Source: Mycobacterium kyogaense
GTDB taxonomy: Bacteria > Actinomycetota > Actinomycetes > Mycobacteriales > Mycobacteriaceae
Length of the DNA: 64,000 bases
Direction of reading: 5' to 3'
Assembly: GCF_003254575.1 (NCBI RefSeq)
Contig: NZ_QJUA01000003.1
Location: forward strand, 156,705-220,704
Shown here: piece after piece, positions 1-8,662 of the stretch
How the letters are laid out: each line of letters starts with the position of its first letter
Position numbering within the stretch: position 1 is the stretch's first letter
The notes under the pieces: generated by a model
What the model was told of the DNA's origin: nothing
The model's input: only the letters and a program-made list of their open reading frames with translations
The model's database searches: none
Translations under genes and position numbers: made by a program

Positions 1-516
<516 letters not shown>

Positions 517-517
517 C

Positions 518-563
518 TACAACTTCTTGGGTGCGGAAACGGGTTCCGACGCAACATGTTGTG
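518..563. promoter_or_regulatory. Pair of NrdR-like boxes upstream of nrdF
   Basis: Two 14-base elements, TACAACTTCTTGGG (518-531) and CGCAACATGTTGTG (550-563), start exactly 32 bases apart in the gap before nrdF. They resemble the NrdR box family and align column by column with a second pair upstream of nrdH. NrdR is the ATP/dATP-sensing repressor of reductase genes and binds paired boxes on one helix face. The assignment is by motif and spacing only. Confidence 0.6.
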
Positions 564-580
564 GTGCGTGTCGCGAGCGG

Positions 581-1318
581 TCAGGCCACCTGTTCGCGCC
601 GGGTGACGCCCTCGTGCAGCGGCAGATCCGGGTCGATCCGAATCCCCAGCACCTCGCAGGTGCCGTTGATCGAGCCGAGCATGATCGTGGTCAGGTAGTC
701 GACGAACCTCTCGGCCGGCAGCCGCCGCGGCGTGTCCTGCGCAGTACCCAGCCACCAGTCGGTCGCCGAGGCCGCGGCCCCGAACGTGGCGAACGCGGCC
801 AGCTCGAACGCTGCGCCGTCGAGCTCCATGTCCTGCAGCTCGTGGCTGAACATGTCGGCCATCGCCAGCGTGATGTCGCGGCCCTCGTTCACCGCACGGA
901 TCGTCGACTCGCTCTCGGCGAACCGGCCATGCATCAGGAACCGGATCACGTTCGGATGGTCGTCGACGAGCCGGACGTACTGTTCCACCGCCCGGCGGAT
1001 GATCGTGTGTGCCGGATCGGTCGAGACGTCGATCGACGGGAAGATGGCCGACCACAACATGTCCCGCATGCGTTGACCGATGGCCTGGAACAAGTCGGAC
1101 TTGTCGGTGAAGTGCCGGTAGATCTTCGGCTTGGCCGTGCCGGCCTCTTCGGCGATCTCCCGCAGCGACACCTCGGGGCCCTGTCGGTCGATCGCCCGGA
1201 AAGCGGCGTCGACGATCTCGGACCGCACCTTCTTGCGATGTTCGCGCCAGCGTTCACTGCGGGCGTCCACCTTGACGCCCGGCTCATCGGCTGCGCGCCC
1301 TCTCGGCCCTCGTCGCAC
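581..1318 (-). CDS. TetR-family transcriptional regulator (Rv3050c-like)
   Basis: A 245-residue TetR-type repressor. The DNA-binding helix-turn-helix is near residues 30-75 (IVDAAFRAI, VSLREIAEEAGTAKPKIYRHFTDKSDLF), followed by an all-helical ligand-binding and dimerisation domain. It starts at GTG 1318 and ends 124 bases before the nrdF start on the same strand. A TetR gene also sits in the nrdF-nrdE interval of M. tuberculosis (Rv3050c), so position and family agree. The ligand and targets cannot be read from sequence. The divergent neighbour at 1470 is a candidate target. Confidence 0.88.
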   Translation of the reverse strand: MRRGPRGRAADEPGVKVDARSERWREHRKKVRSEIVDAAFRAIDRQGPEVSLREIAEEAGTAKPKIYRHFTDKSDLFQAIGQRMRDMLWSAIFPSIDVSTDPAHTIIRRAVEQYVRLVDDHPNVIRFLMHGRFAESESTIRAVNEGRDITLAMADMFSHELQDMELDGAAFELAAFATFGAAASATDWWLGTAQDTPRRLPAERFVDYLTTIMLGSINGTCEVLGIRIDPDLPLHEGVTRREQVA

Positions 1319-1469
1319 GCGGTCACTCTACCCGGTGGGCACCCGGCTGACCTGCCCTGACCGCGCGCGGCGGCGCAGGCGTCACCAACACATCATCGCG
1401 GCCGCGCCGCGCGGCGGGCCGCAGAATCGGTACTATCTCGGGCGACAGCCGCGCAACGAGACGAGAGAT

Positions 1470-2651
1470 ATGACGCAGCGATACGACCTGGTCATCGCAG
1501 GCGGGGGCCCTTCGGGATCGGCAGCCGCATGGCAGGCCGCCCAGACCGGAGCGAAAGTGGTGGTGCTCGACAAGGCACAGTTCCCGCGGGCCAAGCCCTG
1601 TGGTGACGGCCTGACCGCGCGCGCGGTGAGCTACCTGCAGAAGATGGGGCTGGCTGACGAGGTGGCCACCTATCACCGCGTCAACCGGGTGACGGTGTTC
1701 AGCCCCAGCCGCTGGGAGCTGTCGTTCCCGACACGTCCGGGCATGCCCAATCACGGGCACACCGTCAGCCGCGAGCACCTCGACACGACGCTGCTCAAGC
1801 ACGCCGAATCCGCGGGTGCCGAGGTGCGGCAGGGCGCCGAGGTTGCCGGCCCCGAGCTCGACGCCAACGGCCGCGTCATAGGCGTGGTCCTCAAGGGCGG
1901 CGAGAAGGTCTACGGCGACGCGGTGATCGCCGCGGACGGCGCCTACTCCCCCATCAAGCGGGCTCTGAAGATCGATTCCGAGTACAACGGCTACTCGGCC
2001 ATCGCGATCCGCTCGGAGATGCCGGCCAACCGCGCCGACTCCGACAGCCTCGACATCTATCTGAAGCTGCAGTTCCAGGGCGACCAGCTGCCCGGCTACG
2101 GCTGGGTCTTCCCGATGGGCGACGGCATCTTCAACATCGGCCTGGGCTACGTCAACAGCTACAAGAACTGGCAGTCGATCAACGCGACCCAGTTCCTGGG
2201 CGACTTCCTGCGCACGCTGCCCCGCGAATGGGACCTGCCGCCCATCGAGGAGCTGAAGAAGAACAAGAGCGTGCGCGCCTGGCGGCTGCCCATGGGGTTC
2301 ACGGCGTGGCCGGCGTGGCGCCCGGGCGTGTTGTTCACCGGCGATTCACTGGGTGCGGGCAAGCCGGCATCGGGTGCAGGGATCTCGAAGGCGCTGGAAT
2401 CCGGACTGGCTGCGGGCGAGTGCGCAATCGCCGCGCTCACCAACGGCGGGCCCGACGACTTCACCAACTACGGCCAGCGCATGGAGGCCGCGTGGGGCCG
2501 GGAGTACAAGCGAGGCAGGTACTTCCACAAGCTCGCGGGCATCCCCGCGGTCGCCAACACCGGCATCAAGCTGATCGACAACGCCCACTTCCGCGACCGG
2601 ATGCTCAAGTCGCTGTACAAGAAGGCACAGGGGCCTCAGCACAGCTACTAG
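1470..2651 (+). CDS. Geranylgeranyl-reductase-family FAD-dependent oxidoreductase
   Basis: A 393-residue flavoprotein of the p-hydroxybenzoate hydroxylase fold. The N-terminal dinucleotide-binding motif is YDLVIAGGGPSGSAAAWQAA, followed by the family signature FPRAKPCGDGLTARAV and a second FAD contact, ADGAYSPIKRAL; the GDSLGAGKPASGAGISKALE stretch matches the C-terminal GD motif. This family reduces isoprenoid double bonds (bacterial MenJ acts on menaquinone side chains), so a role in lipid or quinone saturation is plausible. ATG 1470 is chosen because the GxGxxG strand begins eight codons later; the longer open frame upstream has no family similarity. It is divergent from the TetR gene at 581. 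The substrate is unknown. Confidence 0.85.
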   Translation: MTQRYDLVIAGGGPSGSAAAWQAAQTGAKVVVLDKAQFPRAKPCGDGLTARAVSYLQKMGLADEVATYHRVNRVTVFSPSRWELSFPTRPGMPNHGHTVSREHLDTTLLKHAESAGAEVRQGAEVAGPELDANGRVIGVVLKGGEKVYGDAVIAADGAYSPIKRALKIDSEYNGYSAIAIRSEMPANRADSDSLDIYLKLQFQGDQLPGYGWVFPMGDGIFNIGLGYVNSYKNWQSINATQFLGDFLRTLPREWDLPPIEELKKNKSVRAWRLPMGFTAWPAWRPGVLFTGDSLGAGKPASGAGISKALESGLAAGECAIAALTNGGPDDFTNYGQRMEAAWGREYKRGRYFHKLAGIPAVANTGIKLIDNAHFRDRMLKSLYKKAQGPQHSY

Positions 2652-2747
2652 AAGCCACCCCGCCGCAACGTCGGCGCCCCGCCGGGTGTTGGAGTGAGAG
2701 TCCACACCCGGCGGTATGGTGTCGGGGGTCGGCGCTACGGTCGCCCC

Positions 2748-3164
2748 ATGGAGCAACGCATCAGCCTGATCACGCTCGGTGTCGACGATCTCGCGCGTGC
2801 CCGCCACTTCTACGAGGACGGTTTGGGCTGGCGGCCCCATGACGCTCCCGAAGGCGTGGTGTTCTATCAGCTGCCGGGTATCGCGGTGGCGTTGTTCGGC
2901 CGCGCCGATCTCGCCGAAGACGCTCACCATCCCGTCGACGGCCGGTTCAGCGGCATCACGATCGCGGTCAACCAGCGCTCGGAAGCCGAGGTCGATGCCG
3001 TCCTCGAGCAGGCCGTCGCCGCAGGTGCCACGCTGCTCAAGCCCGCCGAGCGGGTGTTCTGGGGCGGCTATTCGGGCTACTTCGCCGACCCGGACGGTCA
3101 CGTGTGGGAGGTGGCGCTGAACCCGGCGTGGACGATCAACGAGGACGGCACGCTGACGATGTGA
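2748..3164 (+). CDS. VOC-family (glyoxalase/bleomycin-resistance-like) protein
   Basis: A 138-residue protein with the paired beta-alpha-beta-beta-beta modules of the vicinal oxygen chelate superfamily. The N-terminal half opens ISLITLGVDDLARARHFYED and the C-terminal half ends GYSGYFADPDGHVWEVALNP, the usual VOC closing signature with a metal-binding glutamate. Members may be dioxygenases, isomerases, fosfomycin-type transferases or binding proteins, and nothing here narrows that choice. It follows the reductase by 96 bases on the same strand, so co-transcription is possible but not shown. Confidence 0.85.
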   Translation: MEQRISLITLGVDDLARARHFYEDGLGWRPHDAPEGVVFYQLPGIAVALFGRADLAEDAHHPVDGRFSGITIAVNQRSEAEVDAVLEQAVAAGATLLKPAERVFWGGYSGYFADPDGHVWEVALNPAWTINEDGTLTM

Positions 3165-3227
3165 GCGTCTGGTGTGCGCTCAGATCGATGATCGACGGTC
3201 ACGCACGATCTGTGTGCACACCCCGGT

Positions 3228-3956
3228 CTACCTTGCGCGCTTGCCGGGCTTGCCTGGCTGGCGGGCGACCTTGCCGGCCGCGGCTCGGGCGGCCTGCTTG
3301 GCGATGGTCTTCTCCCGCGCGGTGCGCTTGGGCGCCGGTTCCGTCTGACCGCGAGACGAGCCCGGTTTGCGGCCGCGGACGACGCCGATGAAATCGTCGA
3401 CCAGTGCCGGTTGCGGCCCCTCCGGCACGGCCAGCGCGACGGCGCACGTGGGCGCATCGACGATGGGCCGGTAGGTGACGTCTTTTCGGTGGTGCAGCCG
3501 CGCCAGGGACTGCGGGGTGATGAGCACACCCACCCCGGCAGCGACGAGTTCGATTGCCGCTGAAACGGTTTCGGGGCGATATTCGGCCGGGACGCCGGGC
3601 GCGTCGGGCCAGTCGACGACGTCGTCGAGGGGTACGAGCCGTGGTTCGCCGGTGAGGTCGGCGGAGGTGATCTCGTCCGCTGCGCTCAGCAGGTGATCCG
3701 CCGGGACGACGGCCACGGTGGTCTCGGCGTAGAGCGGAATGACCGCGAGGCCGGAGGTGTCGGTGGGCAGGCGCAGGACCGCGATGTCGACGGTGCCGGC
3801 GCGTACGGCCTCGGCGGCGTCGGCCGCGGAAATCGTGGTGAGCTCCAGCCGAACCTGCGGGTGACGCTGCGTCCAGTGCCGGGCCCACTTCGCGGGCGTG
3901 CCGCCAGGGACGTAGCCGACGGTGATCGACGGCTGCGACGGCGAGACCATCGCCAC
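3228..3956 (-). CDS. Stand-alone LysR-type substrate-binding domain protein, no HTH
   Basis: The 242-residue protein begins directly with the effector-binding fold of LysR regulators (SITVGYVPGGTPAKWARHW, then LELTTISAADAAEAVRAGTVDIAVLRLP and ELVAAGVGVLITPQSLARLHH). There is no N-terminal winged helix, and no in-frame HTH-like sequence lies upstream. The last 45 residues are rich in Arg, Lys and Ala (KRTAREKTIAKQAARAAAGK, then a GKPGKRAR end), so the tail could contact nucleic acid or acidic partners. It starts at GTG 3956, or ATG 3950, only 23 bases from the divergent DUF5997 gene. A ligand-sensing partner role is inference. Confidence 0.8.
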   Translation of the reverse strand: MAMVSPSQPSITVGYVPGGTPAKWARHWTQRHPQVRLELTTISAADAAEAVRAGTVDIAVLRLPTDTSGLAVIPLYAETTVAVVPADHLLSAADEITSADLTGEPRLVPLDDVVDWPDAPGVPAEYRPETVSAAIELVAAGVGVLITPQSLARLHHRKDVTYRPIVDAPTCAVALAVPEGPQPALVDDFIGVVRGRKPGSSRGQTEPAPKRTAREKTIAKQAARAAAGKVARQPGKPGKRAR

Positions 3957-3979
3957 AGGCTACCGATACTCTGAGCGGC

Positions 3980-4366
3980 ATGAGCAGGCCGAATTCCCAG
4001 TCCATGAAACCCGCGACGGCGGCGAAGAAGCTGGACGTCTACCTGCCGGCGACCCCCGCCGAGTTCCAGAACAACGCCATCACGCGCGACGAACTCGCCG
4101 CGCTGCAGGCCGACCCGCCGCAATGGCTGCAGGAGTTGCGCAAGAACGGCCCGCACCCGAAGAACCTGGTGGCCGCCAAGCTGGGCGTCTCGATCGCGGG
4201 TCTGGCGCGGGGCGGAGTCACCGAGGCGTTGACCACCGAGGAGATCGACGCACTGCTGGCTGACAAACCGGACTGGCTGGTCTCCGAACGCGAGAGTTAC
4301 CAGAACGTGCTGCGCGAAGAGCGGCGCCTCAAGGCAGCACGCGCGGATCAGGCCTCAGACCGCTGA
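3980..4366 (+). CDS. DUF5997 family protein
   Basis: A 128-residue actinobacterial protein. The conserved core runs from LDVYLPATPAEFQ through ITRDELAALQADPPQWLQEL, KNGPHPKNLVAAKLGVSIAG and TEEIDALLADKPDWLVSERE to a charged C-terminal helix. The middle portion looks like a small helical DNA-binding or adaptor fold, but no function is established that I can name. ATG 3980 is the most upstream start; ATG 4004 is an alternative. It is divergent from the LysR-type effector-domain protein with 23 bases between starts, so the two probably share control and may function together. Confidence 0.78.
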   Translation: MSRPNSQSMKPATAAKKLDVYLPATPAEFQNNAITRDELAALQADPPQWLQELRKNGPHPKNLVAAKLGVSIAGLARGGVTEALTTEEIDALLADKPDWLVSERESYQNVLREERRLKAARADQASDR

Positions 4367-4379
4367 CGCGAACGATGCC

Positions 4380-4435
4380 GAGCGTGGGCCTTATGCACGT
4401 GAAAGTCGCTTTCGCCGTGCATAACCCCCACGCTC
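4380..4435. repeat. Long imperfect palindrome (hairpin), possible terminator or repetitive element
   Basis: Arms of 20 bases (4380-4399 and 4416-4435) pair with two mismatches. The 16-base spacer contains its own hairpin, GAAAG-TCG-CTTTC. It lies 13 bases after the stop of the DUF5997 gene and between convergent genes, where a bidirectional terminator is expected. It also marks the left boundary of the lower-GC insert that carries the TIR gene. Whether it recurs elsewhere in the genome cannot be judged here. Confidence 0.75.
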
Positions 4436-4492
4436 ACACAGTGCTCTTTAGGCGCGCCAATTTTGTTGTGCTTTCGCGCTCATGAATTGAAA

Positions 4493-5278
4493 TCACCTCG
4501 CTTGTTCAACCACGCTAGCGATCTGCCGGGCAATGTCCTCGATGCTTACCTGCACTGTGCTTAAGGCCACTTTGTCGGCTAGCGAAGGGCTGTATGCACG
4601 TACCTGCTCCGCGGATAGATTGTGCCAGATAGGCAACAGCGATTGCTCCCCCGCGACAGTGCGCGTGATCAGGCCATCAAGCTCATGGTTCGTCCAACCC
4701 TTGCCAAAGAAGGCTTCAGAAAGGACGACCACGCCGAATCGACTGGACCGGATGCCCTCGTCGATTTTGCGCCGCAAGCTGTGACCGATGTGCACTTGCG
4801 CTTCGTCCAGCCAGACGGTCACGCCCAAACCAGTCAATGCACTGCGTAAAGGTCTAGCGACTGCCGCCTTGTCTTCGCTGGCGTGACTAATAAACACGTC
4901 CCACGTTTGTCCCCCCAGGACATGTCCCTCAGGATCTTGGGGAGAATCACGAACCTGAACGCGTGACAGCGTGTCCACGTCAGCAGATCTCGCAGTCGGG
5001 AGGAACCCGCGAGGCGCTGGCTCGACCGCTACGCTCGCCGCGATTCGCCCTTGATAACCGCCCAGGTCGACTGCGACCACCCAATCACCGGTCGACGGAA
5101 CGACTATTCGGAACGGTGATCTCGTGACCCGACCACCGTGATATCGGTACTGCCGGCCTGCCTTGTAATTGCTGTAGTCGCCGCGAGTCATGAGCTGCAC
5201 GTTCGCCTGATTGTTGAGGGACACCACGACGGTGGATCCCTTCTCGACTCGCTTCAGATCGTATCGAAGATGCTGCAC
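4493..5278 (-). CDS. DUF1883-TIR domain protein (candidate NAD-degrading immune effector)
   Basis: A 261-residue two-domain protein. Residues 1-88 are a DUF1883 beta-rich module (QANVQLMTRGDYSNYKAGRQ, SPFRIVVPSTGDWVVAVDLG). Residues 125-260 are a TIR domain: WDVFISHASEDKAAVARPL, VTVWLDEAQVHIGHSLRRKI, FGVVVLSEAFFGKGW and TNHELDGLI. Glu199 in WTNHEL is in the position of the catalytic glutamate of TIR NADases. Bacterial TIR enzymes commonly deplete NAD after phage sensing, with the partner domain acting as sensor. It starts at GTG 5278. The coding sequence is visibly lower in GC than flanking genes, suggesting acquisition. It lies on the same strand downstream of nrdHIE and the orphan at 5356. 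No ThsA, SIR2 or cyclase gene is nearby, so it is not Thoeris as seen. Confidence 0.85.
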   Translation of the reverse strand: MQHLRYDLKRVEKGSTVVVSLNNQANVQLMTRGDYSNYKAGRQYRYHGGRVTRSPFRIVVPSTGDWVVAVDLGGYQGRIAASVAVEPAPRGFLPTARSADVDTLSRVQVRDSPQDPEGHVLGGQTWDVFISHASEDKAAVARPLRSALTGLGVTVWLDEAQVHIGHSLRRKIDEGIRSSRFGVVVLSEAFFGKGWTNHELDGLITRTVAGEQSLLPIWHNLSAEQVRAYSPSLADKVALSTVQVSIEDIARQIASVVEQAR

Positions 5279-5355
5279 GAACTATCTGCCTACGTTTCCC
5301 TTCGGGCCCTTGCTTTACTATGGCCGCTCATTCTTTGGACTGACGTGTGGGCTCA

Positions 5356-5754
5356 CTAATTCGATCGGTAGGGGTTCGACGCCCACGCGTCCGGCGAAAT
5401 CCCTGCTGAGACCGCGTTTTGTCGAGTAAGGATGCTTGTCTCTGCGTCGCCATTCGGCCGAATGTCCCAGCCGTGATCAAGTTGACCATTCTTAAACGCG
5501 TTTACCAGATCCATAACGTCGACTGTCAGGTGGAGATGACTGCAGTCCGAATCTGCATTGATAAACACCTCCGAGGGCCCACTGGCACGACAGCGCAAAT
5601 GCGCGCAACGAGGGTCGTCGTCGGAGACGGGTCCCAAAGCGTGAAGCGATCGAACGCTTCCCCGAAATCCCGCCATCTTTAACCGCTTGCGAAGGTCGGC
5701 AACATTGAGCGGGAAAACAATCGGATTCGCTCGCTTATCGTCGGTTACCGACAT
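5356..5754 (-). CDS. Hypothetical protein, partner candidate of the TIR gene
   Basis: A 132-residue protein I do not recognise. It begins SVTDDKRANPIVFPLNVADL after the initiator Met and contains KRLKMAGFRGSVRSLHALG, PRCAHLRCRASGPSEVFI, CSHLHLTVDVMDLVNAFKNG and a polar C-terminal third. It has no signal peptide or membrane segment. Two CxH pairs (CAHLRC and CSHLHL) could bind metal, but this is a guess. ATG 5754 is preferred over ATG 5772 because an ACGAGG ribosome-binding site sits six bases upstream of the internal ATG. It lies between nrdE (45 bases upstream) and the TIR gene (77 bases downstream), on the same strand and with the same reduced GC, so both probably arrived together. Confidence 0.6.
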   Translation of the reverse strand: MSVTDDKRANPIVFPLNVADLRKRLKMAGFRGSVRSLHALGPVSDDDPRCAHLRCRASGPSEVFINADSDCSHLHLTVDVMDLVNAFKNGQLDHGWDIRPNGDAETSILTRQNAVSAGISPDAWASNPYRSN

Positions 5755-5799
5755 CTCTGAACCTCGTTTCATTATTGGAAGCCAACAGTCGCGACGGCG

Positions 5800-7968
5800 T
5801 CACAGCATGCAGCTGACGCAGTTCTCCACCTCAGTGCCTTGAAGCGCCATCTGCCGCAGCCGGATGTAGTAGAGCGTCTTGATTCCCTTGCGCCAGGCGT
5901 AGATCTGCGCTTTGTTCACGTCGCGGGTGGTGGCGGTGTCCTTGAAGAACAGCGTCAGGCTCAACCCCTGGTCCACGTGCTGGGTGGCCGCGGCGTAGGT
6001 GTCGATGATCTTCTCGTACCCGATCTCATAGGCATCCTGGTAGTACTCCAGGTTGTCGTTGGTCAGGTACGGCGCCGGGTAGTAGACGCGACCGATCTTG
6101 CCTTCCTTGCGGATCTCGATCTTGCTCGCCACCGGGTGGATCGAACTGGTCGAGTGGTTGATGTAGCTAATCGACCCGGTCGGCGGAACCGCCTGCAGGT
6201 TCTGGTTGTAGATCCCGTGCTGCTGCACCGACTCCTTGAGCCGCTTCCAGTCGTCCTGCTTCGGGATGCGGATGCCGGCATCGGCGAAGATCTGCCGCAC
6301 CTTGTCGGTGGCCGGCTCCCACACCTGGTCGGTGTACTTGTCGAAGAACTCCCCCGACGCGTACTTCGAGCGCTCGAATCCACCGAACGCCCGACCCCGT
6401 TCGATCGCAATGCGATTCGATGCCCGCAACGCGTGGTAGAGCACCGTGTAGAAGTAGATGTTGGTGAAGTCCACGCCCTCTTCGGACCCGTAGAAGATCC
6501 GCTCGCGGGCCAGATACCCGTGCAGGTTCATCTGCCCCAGGCCGATCGCGTGGGATTCGTTGTTGCCCTGCTCGATCGAGGGCACCGACGTGATCGAGGT
6601 CTGGTCGCTGACCGCGGTCAGCGCACGGATCGACACCTCGATGGTCTGCGCGAAGTCCGGCGAATCCATGGCCTTGGCGATGTTCAGCGAGCCGAGGTTG
6701 CAGGAGATGTCCTTGCCGACCTTCGAATACGAGAGGTCGTCGTTGAACTCCGACGGCGTGGACACCTGCAGGATCTCCGAGCACAGGTTGCTGTGGGTGA
6801 TCTTGCCGTCGATGGGGTTGGCCCGGTTCACCGTGTCCTCGTACATGATGTACGGGTAGCCGGACTCGAACTGGAGCTCGGCGAGGGTCTGGAAGAACTC
6901 GCGCGCCTTGATCTTCGTCTTGCGAATCCGCGCGTCGTCGACCATCTCGTAGTACTTCTCGGTCACCGAGATGTCGGCGAAGCCGACGCCGTAGACCTTC
7001 TCGACGTCGTACGGCGAGAAGAGGTACATGTCCTCGTTCTTCTTCGCCAGCTCGAACGTGATGTCGGGGATGACGACACCGAGCGAGAGCGTCTTGATCC
7101 GGATCTTCTCGTCGGCGTTTTCCCGCTTGGTGTCGAGGAACCGGTAGATGTCGGGGTGGTGTGCGTGCAGATACACCGCGCCGGCGCCCTGTCGGGCACC
7201 CAGCTGGTTGGCGTAGGAGAACGAATCCTCGAGCAGCTTCATGATCGGGATGACACCCGAGCTCTGGTTCTCGATGTTCTTGATCGGCGCGCCGTGCTCA
7301 CGAATGTTGCTCAGCAGCAGGGCGACTCCGCCACCGCGCTTCGACAGCTGCAGCGCCGAGTTGATGGAGCGGCCGATCGACTCCATGTTGTCCTCGATGC
7401 GCAGCAGGAAGCAGCTCACCGGCTCGCCGCGCTGCTTCTTGCCCGAATTGAGGAATGTCGGGGTGGCCGGCTGGAATCGGCCGTCCATGATCTCGTCCAC
7501 CAGCTTCTCGGCCAGCGTGGTGTCGCCGGACGCCAGCGTCAGCGCCACCATCACCACACGGTCCTCGAAGCGCTCGAGATAGCGCTTCCCGTCGAAGGTC
7601 TTGAGCGTGTAGGACGTGTAGTACTTGAACGCGCCGAGGAACGTCGGGAACCGGAACTTCTTGGCGTACGCGCGATCCAGCAGCGTCTTGACGAAGTTGC
7701 GCGAGTACTGGTCGAGCACCTCGCGCTCGTAGTACTCCTTCTGCACCAGGTAGTCGAGCTTCTCGTCCTGGTTGTGGAAGAAGACCGTGTTCTGGTTGAC
7801 GTGCTGCAGGAAGTACTCCCGCGCCGCCTGCACGTCCTTGTCGAACTGGATCTTCCCGTCGGCGTCGTACAGGTTCAGCATCGCGTTCAGGGCGTGGTAG
7901 TCCATCTCGCCCGGAAGCGCGTGCACGCCGGTGGTTACAGGTTCTGCAGCTGTGACGGTTGGTGGCAC
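5800..7968 (-). CDS. nrdE: Class Ib ribonucleoside-diphosphate reductase alpha subunit
   Basis: The 722-residue catalytic subunit that reduces NDPs to dNDPs using the radical supplied by NrdF and electrons from NrdH. Clear landmarks are the N-terminal [40 protein letters not shown] with the redox cysteine in PVSCFLL, the active-site block [28 protein letters not shown], the radical-transfer tyrosines in [12 protein letters not shown], and the C-terminal CVSCML cysteine pair that shuttles electrons. GTG 7968 is chosen because mycobacterial NrdE begins with PPTV and a GAAGGA ribosome-binding site precedes it. The first 34 bases overlap the end of nrdI, indicating translational coupling. Confidence 0.97.
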   Translation of the reverse strand: MPPTVTAAEPVTTGVHALPGEMDYHALNAMLNLYDADGKIQFDKDVQAAREYFLQHVNQNTVFFHNQDEKLDYLVQKEYYEREVLDQYSRNFVKTLLDRAYAKKFRFPTFLGAFKYYTSYTLKTFDGKRYLERFEDRVVMVALTLASGDTTLAEKLVDEIMDGRFQPATPTFLNSGKKQRGEPVSCFLLRIEDNMESIGRSINSALQLSKRGGGVALLLSNIREHGAPIKNIENQSSGVIPIMKLLEDSFSYANQLGARQGAGAVYLHAHHPDIYRFLDTKRENADEKIRIKTLSLGVVIPDITFELAKKNEDMYLFSPYDVEKVYGVGFADISVTEKYYEMVDDARIRKTKIKAREFFQTLAELQFESGYPYIMYEDTVNRANPIDGKITHSNLCSEILQVSTPSEFNDDLSYSKVGKDISCNLGSLNIAKAMDSPDFAQTIEVSIRALTAVSDQTSITSVPSIEQGNNESHAIGLGQMNLHGYLARERIFYGSEEGVDFTNIYFYTVLYHALRASNRIAIERGRAFGGFERSKYASGEFFDKYTDQVWEPATDKVRQIFADAGIRIPKQDDWKRLKESVQQHGIYNQNLQAVPPTGSISYINHSTSSIHPVASKIEIRKEGKIGRVYYPAPYLTNDNLEYYQDAYEIGYEKIIDTYAAATQHVDQGLSLTLFFKDTATTRDVNKAQIYAWRKGIKTLYYIRLRQMALQGTEVENCVSCML

Positions 7969-8381
7969 GTCTGGTCCTTCCAGAAGTCTTGTAATCCTGC
8001 GCGAACGGCGAAGACATCGTCCGTCGTTCCCATGAGTTCGAACCTGTAGAGAAAGGGGACGCCGCACTTACGCGAGACGACCACCCCGGCGTAGCCGAAT
8101 TCGGCGCCGAAATTGGTGTTGCCCGCGGCGATGACACCGCGGATCAACGACCGGTTGTGTTCGTTGTTGAGAAACGCGATCACCTGCTTGGGGACGTATC
8201 CCCCGCGATCGGGATCGGGGCCGTTGGCGTGCCCGCCTCCGTAGGTGGGGAGGACGAGCACGTACGGTTCGTCGACCTGGATCCGTTCCTTCAAAGGAAT
8301 TCGGATGGCCGGCAGCTCGAGCTTCTGCACGAATCGATGAGTGTTCTCCGACACGCTGGAGAAGTAGACGAGGTTGCTCAC
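7935..8381 (-). CDS. nrdI: NrdI flavodoxin-like protein, class Ib RNR maturase
   Basis: A 148-residue flavodoxin that supplies the oxidant needed to assemble the dimanganese-tyrosyl radical cofactor of NrdF. It shows [20 protein letters not shown] (phosphate-binding loop of FMN), [15 protein letters not shown] and [20 protein letters not shown], all typical of NrdI. GTG 8381 is preceded by AGAGGAG. It lies between nrdH (38 bases upstream) and nrdE (34-base overlap) in the nrdHIE operon, presumably under the NrdR-like boxes at 8859-8904. Confidence 0.96.
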   Translation of the reverse strand: MSNLVYFSSVSENTHRFVQKLELPAIRIPLKERIQVDEPYVLVLPTYGGGHANGPDPDRGGYVPKQVIAFLNNEHNRSLIRGVIAAGNTNFGAEFGYAGVVVSRKCGVPFLYRFELMGTTDDVFAVRAGLQDFWKDQTCHQPSQLQNL

Positions 8382-8419
8382 TCCTCTGCTCCTCTCGGTC
8401 GATTCGTCGGTTGGGGTCT

Positions 8420-8662
8420 CTACGCGGTGACGGCGGATGCGCCGGCCAGGGCCTTGATACGGTCCGGGCGGAAGCCCGACCAGTGCTCGTTGCCGGCGAC
8501 CACGACGGGCGCCTGCAGGTAGCCGAGCGCCATCACGTAGTCGCGCGCCTCGGTGTCCACGCTGATGTCGACCACGTCGTATGCCACGCCCGCTTTGTCG
8601 AGAGCCTTATAGGTGGCGTTGCACTGAACGCAGGCCGGCTTGGTGTACACGGTGACAGTCAT
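8420..8662 (-). CDS. nrdH: NrdH glutaredoxin-like redoxin
   Basis: An 80-residue redoxin with the CVQC active site at residues 11-14 ([20 protein letters not shown]) and the C-terminal WSGFRPDRI signature of NrdH proteins. It has a glutaredoxin-like sequence but accepts electrons from thioredoxin reductase and passes them to the C-terminal cysteines of NrdE. It is the first gene of the nrdHIE operon, starting at ATG 8662, with an untranslated region of roughly 200 bases before the paired NrdR-like boxes. Confidence 0.96.
   Translation of the reverse strand: MTVTVYTKPACVQCNATYKALDKAGVAYDVVDISVDTEARDYVMALGYLQAPVVVAGNEHWSGFRPDRIKALAGASAVTA

Noticed and set aside
4493..5754. Thoeris or CBASS system
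   Set aside because: No ThsA/SIR2-type gene, cyclase or CD-NTase is adjacent; only the TIR protein and an unrecognised orphan are present.
5839..8049. 736-codon plus-strand frame opposite nrdE
   Set aside because: Antisense shadow of nrdE with Val/Leu/Arg-rich low-information sequence.
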